A DNA stretch of 64,000 nucleotides from assembly GCF_027887165.1 (NCBI RefSeq), contig NC_077228.1:211829635-211893634 (forward strand), in the 5' to 3' direction. The position numbers and the translations under genes were made by a program. The DNA comes from Monodelphis domestica (lineage: Eukaryota; Chordata; Mammalia; Didelphimorphia; Didelphidae). The first letter of the stretch is position 1, and every line of letters begins with the position of its first letter. Under the pieces are notes generated by a model. That model was not told the DNA's origin and did not search any database. It was given only the letters and a program-made list of their open reading frames with translations. Positions 33,450 through 43,960 of the stretch are shown here, piece after piece.

Positions 33450-33535
33450 GATAGCCTGGGTACAAAAATGTGCACCCACAGGGCAGGACCAAGAGGGAGC
33501 AAAGCCAAGCCCCGCAGTGCCAGGAGGGCTTTTAG
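33450..33535 (+). pseudogene. Partial duplicate of EVPL exon 3 with its acceptor (pseudo-exon in intron 4)
   Basis: The 79 bases 33450-33528 match 32805-32883 at about 66 of 79 positions. They include 'tgtgcacccacag', the same acceptor used by exon 3. Read in the exon 3 frame from 33482, it gives GRTKREQSQAPQCQEGF then TAG at 33533-33535, beside [18 protein letters not shown] in exon 3. Exon 4 ends and exon 5 begins in phase 0, so inclusion of this segment would place the stop in frame. No strong donor is seen close by. Confidence 0.75.
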
Positions 33536-33569
33536 GATGCTCTGCATCCCTGTTTCCTTGGTATCTCCA

Positions 33570-33795
33570 GTGTGTCCTGGAGGTGCACCAGTTAAAATGT
33601 TGGAAGATCCAGATTCAAACCCTACCTTGTGATCCTAGGCAAACCATTTAAATTCTGTTTGCCTCAGTTTCCTCCTCTGTAAAATGTGAGTAATAATAGC
33701 ACCCACTTTCCAGGGTTATTGTGTGGATCAACTGAAAAAGTACATGTACAGTGTTTTACCAGCTGTAAATTGCTTTAGAAATGCTAGTTATTATT
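33570..33795 (+). mobile_element. MIR-type SINE, sense
   Basis: 'agattcaaaccctaccttgt', 'tgcctcagtttcctcctctg', 'gagtaataatagcaccc' and 'aaatgctagttattatta' in MIR order. Confidence 0.8.
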
Positions 33796-33812
33796 AGGAA
33801 ATATGCAGTGGT

Positions 33813-34012
33813 GGGCAGCAAGGTGGCTCAGGAGAAAGCCAGGCTTAGAGTCAGGAAGTCCTAGGTTCAAATGTGGCCAAAGACACTTCCTAGCTGTGTG
33901 ACCCTGGGCAAGTCACTTAACCCCCATTGCCTAGCCCTTACTGCTCTTCTGCCTTGGAACCAATACACAGTATCCATTCCAAGACAGAAGGTAAGTGTTT
34001 AAAAGAAAGAAA
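33813..34012 (+). mobile_element. Type A SINE, sense, well preserved
   Basis: 'gggcagcaaggtggctcagg' through 'gggcaagtcacttaaccccc' to 'aagacagaaggtaagtgttt'. Confidence 0.88.
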
Positions 34013-34074
34013 AGGAATCATGCAGTGTATCGATCACCTGGATACAGTCTTTACACTGAGTATTTATTGAACCC

Positions 34075-34205
34075 CTATTTTTCTTTTAAATATTTTATTT
34101 ATTTTCCCACAATTACATATAAAACAATTTTTTGCCTTTGTTTTAAAGAAGTTTTTATTTTGAACTAAATTCTCCCCCTCATCCCTCCCTGACACAGCAC
34201 ACAAG
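34075..34205 (-). mobile_element. LINE-1 3' end, antisense
   Basis: 'cccacaattacatataaaac', 'attttgaactaaattctccc' and 'ccctcatccctccctg' match the reverse of L1 tails such as 61560-61635. Confidence 0.55.
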
Positions 34206-34216
34206 CTTACAGAGAT

Positions 34217-34404
34217 TTTTTTTTTTAAACACCTGTCTTAGAATCAATACCAAATATCTGTTCCAGGGCAGAAGAGTGGTAAGGTCTAGGAAGTTGGGGT
34301 TAAGTGACTTGCCCAGGGTCACATAGCTAGGAAGTGTCTGAGGTCATATTTGAACTCAGGACCTTCCATCTCCAGGCCTGGCTCTATCCACTGAGCCGCC
34401 CCAA
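34217..34404 (-). mobile_element. Type A SINE, antisense
   Basis: Poly-T, 'acacctgtcttagaatcaat', then the body and the head 'gagccgcccca'. Confidence 0.87.
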
Positions 34405-34429
34405 TATGATATAGATTTCACATGTTGAG

Positions 34430-34820
34430 CACCTACTTTTCAACAATTTTACAAAGGTTTATTAATCACCTATTTTCTGCTAGCCCTATGCTATCTGCTC
34501 TGGGTACTGACAAAAAGTGAAACTGTCCCTGCCCTCAAGGAGCTTACATTCTAAGGGAAGGACAGGGATGGGTGGTACAAAACACTTACACAAATAAGTC
34601 TAGTACAAGGTATACAGAGGAAGAAGAAAGTAGGTACTAACAATTAGAAGTGAATCATGGAAGGCTTCACAGAGGAGGTGACGTTTAAGGAAGCTAAAGA
34701 TTATAAGAAGTAGAAGTGAGGGTGGAGTGCATTCTGGCCACAAAGGACAGACTATGTAGCACAGAGAAGGCATTGAGAATATCATGTTCAGGGATCAGCT
34801 ACTGGACCAGTTAGGCTGGA
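34430..34820 (+). mobile_element. Repeat C / L2-like fragment, sense
   Basis: 'ctgtccctgccctcaaggag' and 'cttacattctaagggaag' start it. It goes on with 'catggaaggcttcacagagg' and 'aggtgacgtttaaggaagc', the L2 3' pattern. Confidence 0.5.
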
Positions 34821-34829
34821 TCATGCAGG

Positions 34830-35220
34830 AATGTGGCAGGTTGTTAAATTTTCAGTATGAGTACTTACACCTTGGAAATTGGCAAATGCTACAAAGCAAG
34901 GCTTGATCTGTGAATTTCCTTTTTTTGTGGGGCTAAACTTAAGAAAGTGATGGAGAAAATGTTAATAATTCAGATTAAACATAAAAATATGTTGTGGGTA
35001 CAGACCCCCCCCCCCCCGGGAGCTGGTTGTTAAACACCAGCATATTGCATAGGTACATCTCAGAAATCAGCAAATGTATAAAGCACAATTTGATTTGTGA
35101 TTATTTTAAGTGACTAGACTTAAGACAGTGATGGAGAAAATGTTAACAGTACAGATTAAACATAAAAATCTATCCCGAGTATTCTTTTCAGTTTATTTCT
35201 AGGAGCTGATTGTTAAATAT
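34830..35220 (+). repeat. Two tandem copies of an unnamed ~185-bp repeat
   Basis: 'gtgatggagaaaatgttaa' followed by 'cagattaaacataaaaat' occurs at about 34947 and 35129, each ending 'gagctg-ttgttaaa'. A pure C run (35007-35020) sits at the end of the first. Another copy of the family is at 58265-59350. Confidence 0.65.
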
Positions 35221-35355
35221 TTGCCTGCATAGCTTTCATGAAGGGAGAAATGTGAAAGTTGAAAGGTTGAAAAGGAAGGTAGTCTTGGCAGAGAAGTGAG
35301 CCTTATATGACCAATTTATGGACTTGTCTGGCTTTATTGATAACAAGATTATAAA

Positions 35356-35560
35356 TTTTTTTTTTAAACCCTTACCTTCCATCTTGGAGTCAATACTGTG
35401 TATTGGCTCCAAGGCAGAAGAGTGGCAAGGGCTAGGCGATGGGGGTCAAGTGACTTGCCCAGGGTCACACAGCTGGGAAGTGTCTGAGGCCAGATTTGAA
35501 CCTAGGACCTCCCATCTCTAGGCCTAGCTCTCAATCCACTGAGCCACCCAGCTGCCCCCA
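35356..35560 (-). mobile_element. Type A SINE, antisense, full length and little diverged
   Basis: From poly-T and 'aaacccttaccttccatct' to 'ccactgagccacccagctgc'. One of the best-preserved copies. Confidence 0.9.
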
Positions 35561-35589
35561 ATATTATCAATTTTTAATTGATCTTTTTG

Positions 35590-35790
35590 GATTTTAATTT
35601 GGGGGAAATGGAGAGAAAGACAGGAAGAGAAGAGAGGAGTGGGGGACAGGAAGAGAGAGAGAGAGAGAGAGAGAGAAAGGACAACTCCAAGTGTATGAAT
35701 TAGATGTTGGTGCCCTCAGTAGAAATAGAGACATCTGAAGAAGTAAGTTTGATGGGAAATAACACATATGCTGATTTGAAGATGGACTAT
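35590..35790 (+). other. EVPL: Purine-rich intronic stretch
   Basis: AG-rich with a short (GA)n near 35660. It looks like part of an old unclassified repeat that continues after the SINE at 35792-36030. Confidence 0.3.
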
Positions 35791-35791
35791 C

Positions 35792-36030
35792 CAGGCAGCT
35801 GACTTGGTGGTTAGAATGTAGGGCTTGGATCAAAAAGACTCACCTTCCTGAGTTCAAATCTGGCCTTCAACACTTACTAGCTGTGTGACTGTGGGCAAAT
35901 CACAGTTACCTCGGTCTTTTCTTCTGTCAAATGAGCTGGAGAAGGAAATAGCAAATCACTCCAGTGTCTTTGCCAAGAAAACTCCAAATGGAGTCTTGAA
36001 AAGTCAGAGGCAATTAAAACAACTGAACAA
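35792..36030 (+). mobile_element. Type B SINE, sense
   Basis: 'gagttcaaatctggccttca', 'gagctggagaaggaaatagc', 'gtctttgccaagaaaactcc'. Confidence 0.87.
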
Positions 36031-36035
36031 CTGGA

Positions 36036-36884
36036 ATATCCCAAGAGATATCCAGCTGGTAAACTCATAATACAAAAATGGAGTTAAGGAGAAAAATTAG
36101 GATTGTATATATAGATTTGGGAGTCAGTGTCATAGTGATCCTAATTAAACCTAAAGGAACAGATAAAAACATTGAGATGTAGAGAGGGAAAAGAGAAGGT
36201 GGGTAGGCAAAAGCCATAGTAAGGAGCTGGGAAATGGGTGGTGATCTAGCATGGAAGATTGAAAAGAGAGTAGAGAGATGGAGAAGAGAATTAGAAAGAG
36301 AGGGTATCTGGAGAAAGGGCATATTTGAGAGGAAGGGATGGTCAAAAGTATAAAAAGCTGCCAAGGGCTAAGGAGGATGAGGGTGAGAAAAGGGCCATCA
36401 GATATAGCAAGTAAAAGATTGTTGCTGATCTTGGAGATAGCAGTTTCAGGACACTTTGGAGTTGGAATAGGAGTTGATGAGAAATCAGACTGAAATGGGT
36501 TGGAAAATGAGTGGGTTGTGAGAATGGAAGTAATGTAAGAATTGATCTTGCTTTACTGTGTATATTTGTTATGGGAACTTTTTTTTTCTTTCTTTTGTTT
36601 GTCCAGTGGTGGTGGTGGGGTTGGGTAGATAAGAAATTTAGGGCAAATAGGGGTAGGGTATGGAGAAGAAGATGAAAAGGGAGAAGAGAAGGTGGGGAGG
36701 AGAGGGGAGTGGAGAGAAGAGAAGGAATCTTTTTTTTTTTTTTTAATACAAAGAAAAGAGCAGGAGGAAGGCCAGAAAGAAGTACAGACAAACTGGGGAA
36801 CACTGAAGGTTGAATTGATTATATACTTATAAAGAAAAGTGAGCTCTGCAACCTATAGAAATTTGAGTTCTACAGCTTCGTGTT
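36036..36884 (+). other. EVPL: EVPL intron 4, purine-rich unclassified repeat
   Basis: About 850 bases rich in A and G, with L2-like phrases ('ggtggtgatctagcatgg', 'gatcttggagatagcagttt'). No exon is seen. The T run at 36730 follows a GA-rich block. Confidence 0.3.
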
Positions 36885-37128
36885 GCTTTTGTTGAGTCAT
36901 TCACTTGTGTCTGACACTGTGGACCATATTATATCAATTCTATTCATGGAGGCTTTCTTGGTAAAGATCCTGGAGTGGTTTACCAGTTCCTTCTCTGGTG
37001 GATTAAGGCAAACAGAGGTTAAATGGCTTGCCTAGGGTCACATAGCTAGTTGAGTGTCAGAGACTGGATTTGAACTCAAGTCTTCCAGACTCCAAGCTCA
37101 GTGCTCTATCCACTGAACTAACTGCCTA
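36885..37128 (-). mobile_element. Type B SINE, antisense
   Basis: 'ggctttcttggtaaagatcc', 'gtggtttaccagttcc', 'cacatagctagttgagtgtc', head at 'gctctatccactgaactaac'. Confidence 0.83.
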
Positions 37129-37439
37129 GCAGTTTCATGTACCTTCTTCTTTTCTATTCTATATGTACAAATGCTCATTTTATTTGGTGTTTTTTAAGTT
37201 CAGAATAAAAATGAAAAATAAAAAGTCTGGTGGCAGCAGGAGTACAAGACTTTTTCTATGGGTGTTGCAGAGAATGGGAGGTGAGATGTAGGTTGAGGGG
37301 ATGCCAAGATTGAGCAAAGGGTTTTTAATAATGGGGTCGATCGGAACATGATTATGGGTCGTGGAGATGAAACCAGTAGATTGAAGATGACAGAGAAAGG
37401 CAATGATAGGTGGGAAACATTTCTGGAGCAGACTCTAGG

Positions 37440-37685
37440 ATAATAGCACAATGATTAGTGCTGGGCTTGGAGTCAGGAAGACTTGTGTTCAAGTCTGGCC
37501 TCAGATACTTCCTAGCTGTGTGACCCTGGGCAAGTCATTTAACCTCTGATTGCTTGACAAATGAATCCACTGGTTCCACTGAGAAGGAAATAGCAAACCC
37601 CTCCAGTATCTTTGCCAAGAAAAACCTATGGATACTTATAGTCCATGGGGTCACAAAATGTCAGATCCTATTGAACAATAGCAAA
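37440..37685 (+). mobile_element. Type B SINE, sense
   Basis: 'gcttggagtcaggaagactt', 'gaccctgggcaagtcattta', 'ctccagtatctttgccaaga', end 'attgaacaatagc'. Confidence 0.85.
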
Positions 37686-37712
37686 TTTTTACATGTAAAG
37701 GAGTTGGCTTTA

Positions 37713-37918
37713 TTTTTTTTTTGAAAAATTTATTTAATTAGTCAATTTAGAACATTATTCCTTGGTAACAAGAATCATATTCTTTCCCTCCCCCGCCCCC
37801 AACACCCCTTCCCGTAGCCGATGTGCAATTCCACTGGGTTTTACATGTGTCCTTGATAAGAACTTATTTCCATGTTGTTGATGTTTGTACTAAGGTGATC
37901 ATTTAGAGCTTACATCAA
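37713..37918 (-). mobile_element. LINE-1 3' end, antisense
   Basis: Poly-T, 'atttaattagtcaatttaga', 'agccgatgtgcaattccact' and 'gggttttacatgtgtcc' match the copy at 53401-53680. Confidence 0.65.
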
Positions 37919-38471
37919 GGGGTTGACTTTAGCAAGGAGAGGGCTGCCTGTTCCTCAGAGGCCAGAGTAAAAAAGGGAGGATAGCTGAAGATGTCAGTGA
38001 TGTTTTAAGGCATAAAGCAGGGAAGAAGAAATTCAGAGCAAATGGCCTCATTTTTCATAGTAAAGAGAGGGTGTTTAGTGAGGGGACTGGGGGGGGGGTG
38101 TTAGAGGCTAAAGGAAAGAGCAGAAATTCAGAATCACTGGGAGATGGACCATCTAGAAAGAAGGAATGTGGTATGACAGTGAAAACAACTGCAGTGATTT
38201 GACATTAAATAATATGCATTTGCAATGGATCCCATCAGCTCTCTTTTGTGAATTATTGCAAAACCATCTAGTAGGTTGGAGTTGGAATGAGGAAGGCTCC
38301 TTATGGTAGGAGAGTTTCTTGTTTTGGGTCAGGTATGGGAGGTGTATGCTATTTAAATGCTTAACAATTGGATCGCTGAAAAAAATGTATACATAACATA
38401 TTTTAAGTTCAATCTATATTATTTCCACTTTCTCCTTCACCTCCATCAACAAAACAATAAATCAAGCTCTA
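37919..38471 (+). other. EVPL: EVPL intron 4, nothing recognised
   Basis: About 550 bases with a G run near 38090 but no clear repeat or exon. Confidence 0.3.
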
Positions 38472-38716
38472 TTGTTGTTCAGTCTTATCTGATTCTTCAT
38501 GATGCATTTCGAGTTTTTTGGCAAAGACACTAGAGGTGGTTTGCCATTCCTTCTCCAGCCCATTTTATACATGAGGAGACTGAGGCCAACAGGATTAAGT
38601 GAATTTCCCTGGGTTTACATAGCTAATAAGTGTCTGAGGCCAGATTCGAACTCAGGAAGATGGATCCTCCTGATTTCAAACCCAGCACTCTCTCCATGGC
38701 ACCACCTAGCTTTCCT
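38472..38716 (-). mobile_element. Type B SINE, antisense
   Basis: 'tgttgttcagtcttatctga' (the 3' end reversed), 'tttggcaaagacactagagg', 'gccagattcgaactcaggaa'. Confidence 0.85.
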
Positions 38717-38815
38717 AAGATTTGGCTTACCAATTGTGTGACCCTAAGCTCCTCTGTGTTTCAGTTTCTCGTCTATAAAATTGGGGGGGGGGGGGCTTTC
38801 AAGAGAGACTCTAAC

Positions 38816-39540
38816 ACCCCCACCCCAGCTTTAAATCTCTGATTATATGACTTCAAAATGTTAATGTACAAACCTAGCATTTCTGCTAGCGATGATTTGG
38901 AGGTCGAGGAGTAGTGATTGGAGACTGATTAAAATGAAACTCTGGAGTGAACAATTACAAATATGATTTCTGAACCTTTAGAAAATTAAGGTAATCAGAA
39001 GGAACAAGTATAGGTTTACTAAGAATGTGTAATGCCAAGTTAACCATTCACTTTGAGTTTAGCAAGGCATTTGATATCCATGTGGACAAAATGGAGGAAT
39101 GTGGAGGGAACCGGTAAGTAAAGGATATTGTTAAATGAGGAGGCAGTGTGATGTAATGGGAAGAACCTTGGATTGGGGAAGGGTGGATATGCTAATCCAG
39201 AGCTAAAGCTAGAATTGCTAGACATCTGGACAATAGAATCAAAGGCGGAAGATAGTGTAACAGAAGATAGTGTAATATTGAATTCTTTAATAATAGGGTC
39301 AATGTTATTAAGAGAAGAAATGAGGCTGGACCCTAGATTGGAAGAACTGGTTGAAGAGTGAGGTTCAAATTATCTGTTTAGGAGGCATGAGGAAGAGGGG
39401 GAAAATGGAAGGTCCATAGAAAAAGGGTCCATGAGAAAAAGGAAATATTAGAACTCAAAATCAAGTTTTGAGTAATGGGGAGATCCATGGTACAATTAGT
39501 CCTGTGAATGAATGAGGTAGAGTAAAGACTGTAAAAATTA
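38816..39540 (+). other. EVPL: EVPL intron 4, nothing recognised
   Basis: A-rich sequence without a defined repeat or coding signal. A G run of about 14 lies just before it (38785-38798). Confidence 0.3.
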
Positions 39541-39544
39541 CAAT

Positions 39545-39670
39545 TAGATCTCAAATAATAAAAATATTATAATTTAGGAGATTTATTAAATGATCATTAG
39601 AAATCAAGGAATAAAGAGGATACAAAATAAAGACCATGTCCCATGTCTGTTTAGCCATTTCAAAATCTCC
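39545..39670 (-). mobile_element. Truncated LTR piece, same family as the next entry
   Basis: 'gagatttattaaatgatcat' and 'ggatacaaaataaagaccat' parallel the R region of the LTR at 39673-40168 ('gaggtttattaaagattaag', 'gaatacagaataagaaagc'). Confidence 0.4.
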
Positions 39671-39672
39671 AC

Positions 39673-40168
39673 TGTTAAGATTAAAATCGCCAAACTGTGG
39701 CAGGTAAAAATTAGTTTCTCTGCTAGAAGTATTATATTTTATGAGGTTTATTAAAGATTAAGAATTTAAGAGAATACAGAATAAGAAAGCACGTCTCTAG
39801 TAAGCCCATTCACAACCACTCACATCTTGCCTGCTAGGTAGAGAACCGTGTCTGCTTCAAAGCAGAAGTAGGAAGAGAGATCAGTAGGCTTTTACAGCCA
39901 GTTAAATAGAAATTTTGATCTCGCCCAGGTGAAAACCTCAGTGAGATTAGAGGGCATCTCGGGAACTAGAGCAATGACTTCTGGGGATTGAAATCCAGGG
40001 TTCAAATCTCCATTTTTATACCACTCACCACCATCACCACCCTTGCTTCACACCAAAGAGAGGACAGGATCCACTATGTCCCCGCCTAATATCTCCTGTC
40101 TACAGGAAGTATATAACCACAAGAAGTCAGTGGGCTCCCGGGAAATGTAGTTCTTTTTTAGGGTAACA
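39673..40168 (-). mobile_element. Solo LTR of an endogenous retrovirus, antisense
   Basis: On the minus strand it begins TGTTACCCTAAAAAAG and ends GGCGATTTTAATCTTAACA, 496 bp. 'gtggtataaaaatgg' is a TATA box and 'tttaataaacctc' a poly(A) signal in the right order. No viral genes are attached. No target duplication is visible. Confidence 0.7.
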
Positions 40169-40260
40169 GATTTTCAATTATACAAGACATAGTGATAGGA
40201 GTCAAGGAGACTGATGAACTGGGAAAACAAGGTATATGAATGGGTTCCAAGATATATATT

Positions 40261-40458
40261 GAGGGGCATCTTGGTGGCTCAGTAGATAGAGAGTAAGGCC
40301 TGGAGAAAGAAGGCCATGGGTTCAAATGTGATATATATTTCCTAGCTGTATGACCCTGGGCAAGTCACTTACCCCCCCCCCATTGCCTAACCCTTACCAC
40401 TCTTCTGCCTAGAAATGAAAACCTGCTAAGACAGAAGGTAAGGTTTTTTAAAAAAAGA
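40261..40458 (+). mobile_element. Type A SINE, sense
   Basis: 'ggggcatcttggtggctcag' to 'taagacagaaggtaaggttt', with a C run (40372-40380) in the usual AACCCCC position. Confidence 0.85.
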
Positions 40459-40468
40459 TATATATGTA

Positions 40469-40640
40469 GGGCATCCCAAAAGTTTTAGAACAGTTGTAAG
40501 CTTTAATAACTTCAGAAGTATAAAGGCCATGCATTCACAAAAGTATATCATTTGAAAGTTTAATTATTTAAATTTCATGTAAATTTACACTATTTTGTGA
40601 ATTTTGAATTTAAAATGTTAATTTTCACAAGAAAAAAAGA
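40469..40640 (+). mobile_element. Mariner-like DNA transposon end
   Basis: 'tagggcatcccaaaagtttt' followed by 'agctttaataacttcagaag' resembles the TA-flanked inverted terminal repeat and subterminal part of mammalian mariner elements. Only one end is seen. Confidence 0.45.
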
Positions 40641-40644
40641 TACA

Positions 40645-40846
40645 TATGGAGGAGAAGCTAGATAGCATAGTGGATAGAGTGCCAGGCATTGGGATGTGAG
40701 GGCCTGTGTTTAAATCTGCCCTCAGTTGCTTCCTAGGTGTGTGACCTTAGGCAAGTCATTTGACTCCAATTGCCTTCCCATTGCCACTTGCTCTTCTGAC
40801 TTAAAATTGTTACCAAGATAGAAGGCAAGGGTTTTTAGAAAAACAA
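40645..40846 (+). mobile_element. Type A SINE, sense, older copy
   Basis: 'agctagatagcatagtggat', 'aggcaagtcatttgactcc', tail 'accaagatagaaggcaaggg'. It is more diverged than its neighbours. Confidence 0.75.
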
Positions 40847-41091
40847 AGATGTATATTGAAGTTCTCAAGCATGAAGGGAGGAAATGGAATTGTGAGAAAA
40901 ACCAAACTCCTTGAAAAAGGAGAAAGGAATGATCTAGAGGCTAATGGATCATAGCAACTAACACTTGGATTGGGTGATGGTGTTGAAGTAAACTATGATC
41001 TACAGAGGAATGGGGCAAAGGAAGAATCTAGAACTGCCAGGAGTCTATGCCAGTGCCTTCTCCTGGCCCATTTGGTGTCTCAGCACATGGC

Positions 41092-41852
41092 AAAAAGTTA
41101 GCCCTACAATTTGGAACTATGTCCAAAGGGCGATAAAAGACTGTCTGCCCTTTGATCCAGCCATAGCACTGCTGGGCTTGTACCCCAAAGAGATAATGGA
41201 CAAAAAGACTTGTACAAAAATATTCATAGCTGCGCTCTTTGTGGTGGCCAAAAATTGGAAAACGAGGGGATGCCCTTCAATTGGGGAATGGCTGAACAAA
41301 TTGTGGTATATGTTGGTGATGGAATACTATTGTGCTAAAAGGAATAATAAAGTGGAGGAATTCCATGGAGACTGGAACAACCTCCAGGAAGTGATGCAGA
41401 GCGAAAGGAGCAGAACCAGGAAAACATTATACACAGAGACTGATACACTGTGGTACAATCGAAGGTGATGGACTTCTCCATTAGTATCAATGCAATTTCC
41501 CTGAACAATCTGCAGGGATCTAAAAAAAAAAATACTATCAACAAGCAGAGGATAAACTGTGGGAGTAAAAACACCGCTGAAAAGCAACTGCTTGACTACA
41601 GGGTTGGAGGAGATAAGACTGAGGAGAGACTCTAAATGAACACTATAATGCAAACTCCAACAACAGGGAAATGGGTTCGAGTCAAGAACACATGTGATAA
41701 CCAGTGGAATCATGCGTCGGCTATGGGAGAGGGAAAGGCGGGGGGGGGGGGGGGAAGGGGAGGGGAGGAAAAGAAAACGATCTTTGTTTCCAGTGAATAA
41801 TGTATGAAAACGACCAAATAAAATAATATTTAAAAAAAAAAAGTTAGCCCTA
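41092..41852 (+). mobile_element. 5'-truncated LINE-1 insertion with a 15-bp target duplication
   Basis: AAAAAGTTAGCCCTA occurs at 41092-41106 and again at 41838-41852. Between them lies an L1 3' end closing in AATAAAATAATATTT and poly-A. The retained frame (about 41110-41468) encodes the ORF2 C-terminus: FDPAIALLGLYP, TKIFIAALFVVAKNW, GEWLNKLWYML and VMEYYC. These parallel the C-terminal zone of placental L1 ORF2. It is truncated and has no reverse transcriptase domain. Confidence 0.9.
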
Positions 41853-41984
41853 GAGAAAGTGACCAAAGGTGCAGTGGATTCAAGAGAGCACAAGGAGAGG
41901 GGGAAAGTGTCCAGAATCGACAGGAGAAGGAATTAGACTGGAGGTGAGTCATTGAGCTGAATTGAGATAAGAATACAGGAAATA

Positions 41985-42190
41985 CAGGAAATTAAAGCAA
42001 TATGTTAGTGCATTAGACTTGAAGTCAGGAAGACTTACATGCTAATCCTGCCTCAGATTCAGACTAGTGGAGACAAATAACTTCACCTCTCTTGGCCTCA
42101 GTTTCTTTATCTGTAAAATGAAAGAGTTGGACTCAATGGCCTCTAATGTCCCTTCTAGCTCTAAATCTCTGCTCCTATGTTCCTGTGAGA
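41985..42190 (+). mobile_element. MIR-type SINE, sense
   Basis: 'agacttgaagtcaggaagac', 'cctcagtttctttatctgta', 'cttctagctctaaatctctg'. Confidence 0.7.
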
Positions 42191-42304
42191 CACAGCAGTG
42201 GAAAAAGATCCTTGCCTTTGGAGGAAGGACCTAGTGGGACAGGAGGTATAAATTTGCTAACCATGGAAGTAGATAAACACCAGTTGGTCAGAGGCTCCAG
42301 GGTT

Positions 42305-42475
42305 CTGTGATAACACTACTACTATAGTAATAACTCACAATTTAAACAGTGCTTTCAGATTTACAAAACACTTCCTTATAATGGCCCTATGAGGTAGGAA
42401 GTACAAATATCATTATTTCCATTTTTATGGAGGCTAAGCTAAGCACTTTACAAATATTATCTCATTTTATGAGAG
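42305..42475 (-). mobile_element. MIR-type SINE fragment, antisense
   Basis: 'acagtgctttcagatttaca', 'ggccctatgaggtaggaagt', 'aatattatctcatttta'. Confidence 0.6.
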
Positions 42476-42539
42476 TCGGTGAATAATTTGAATGAGATGG
42501 GGGGGGTTGAGAAAAAAGATAATTAAAGATGAGTCAAAG

Positions 42540-42683
42540 GGTTTGGGTTTGAATCCTGGCTTTACTCCCTCCTACTTATGTGACCAGGTCATTAACTTCT
42601 TTGAGCCTCAGTTTCCATATCTGTAAAATGAATGGACTAGACTAGATCATCTCTGAGGGCCCTTCCAGCTCTTTGCCAATGAT
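42540..42683 (+). mobile_element. MIR-type SINE fragment, sense
   Basis: 'gagcctcagtttccatatct', 'gactagactagatcatctct' and 'cccttccagctctt'. It stops where the LTR begins. Confidence 0.65.
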
Positions 42684-43551
42684 TGTGACAAGGAAATCAC
42701 TTTAAAAGACTGATATATATTAATTTAAGGTCGCCAAGGAATTCAGCTATGTAATTCCTTAATGAAAACTCAAGTCAGCAGTCAACCTTTTATGGAGTTT
42801 AATTACAAACAGGAGGAAGAAAGGTATTAGAGAGAGAGAGAGACAGACAGAGACAGAAAGGAATAGGGCTTAAATACCCCCTCTGTTTAGGCTGGGCCAA
42901 AAGGCCCAAGCCCTTAGATAGCTGAGGCAAAGAAAAGAGATCAGTCCCCATCACTCACGTGACCAAAATGGAGAAACAGTCTCAGGGGCCTCCACCTCCA
43001 GCTTCCTTCAGAGCAAGCTTCTCAGAGCACAACCTCTCAGAGCAAAACCTCTCCAACCCCCCTCCAGTCCTCAGACCCTGCTATCTTTAAGGAAACCATA
43101 TAAGTTCCCTCCCCTCAGTTCTCACATCTACCAATCACTGTCCATGTCTTCCCTGTGCCAATGGTGGCTCTAGCTTAACCCAGAACCCCCTTTGCACATG
43201 TCTATTGAAGGTCATATTCTCAAATAATTAAATTTTGATCTATGCTGCAGCCCTTCCTAAATCCTGTTAGGACTGAGTAGGGTGGAGATTATAAGTTCCA
43301 AGACCTGGTTCTGTCATTCCAAGTATCTCTATTGTATCAATTCTAAAATCAATCATGACTCAAAGAACTTCCTGTTCTATGCTTAAGCATAGGTCAAAGC
43401 CCTTTCCATTGTTTAGCAAAAGGTTTCTGTCCTAAAGTAGTCTTAAGTAGGGAGGAGAAGGACCTCCCATGCCAAGGGGGTTCACATTCCAATAGACTAT
43501 CAGTAGGAAATTTTTCAAGTATGAAATTTCCCAATGGTGAAATTTCCAACA
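42684..43551 (-). mobile_element. Solo LTR of an endogenous retrovirus, antisense
   Basis: On the minus strand it begins TGTTGGAAATTTCACC and ends CCTTGTCACA, 868 bp. Near its 3' end it has 'attccttggcgaccttaaat', similar to the 'ctggcgacc' motif of the 19830 LTR, after an 'attaaactcc' poly(A)-like site. No viral genes follow. Confidence 0.65.
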
Positions 43552-43754
43552 TTTATAAGTCTAAGAAATTTTAAGGTTTACATGATCCAAGCCATTCATG
43601 CCTAATTGACCAGGAAAATGGTAGAGCCTTTGTCAGAGTTGGGAAACAATCCTGGTTTTAGAAACAATTCTGCTTACCTTCCCTGGCCACCATTTTCCAA
43701 GTAACTAAAAGTAGCTAGCTTTTCTTCCAAGCTTCCCTGTTGCCAGATTGTTGG

Positions 43755-43960
43755 TTTTTTCTCCTTCTTTTAAATCTTTACCTTCTGTCTTAGTACCTTA
43801 GTATTGATTCTAAGACAGAAAAGCAGCAAGGCTAGGCAATTGGAGTTAAGTGACTTGCCTAGGGTCACATAGCCAGAAAGCATCTGAGACCAGATTTGAA
43901 GCCTGGTCCCCTAGAATCTGGGTCTGGACCTCTATCCACTGAGCTACCTAGCTGCCCCTG
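43755..43960 (-). mobile_element. Type A SINE, antisense
   Basis: 'aaatctttaccttctgtctt', 'gcctagggtcacatagccag', head 'gagctacctagctgcccc'. It ends about 280 bases before exon 5. Confidence 0.83.

Noticed and set aside
41327-41893. 188-codon minus-strand frame
   Set aside because: Antisense of the L1 ORF2 end and 3' UTR.
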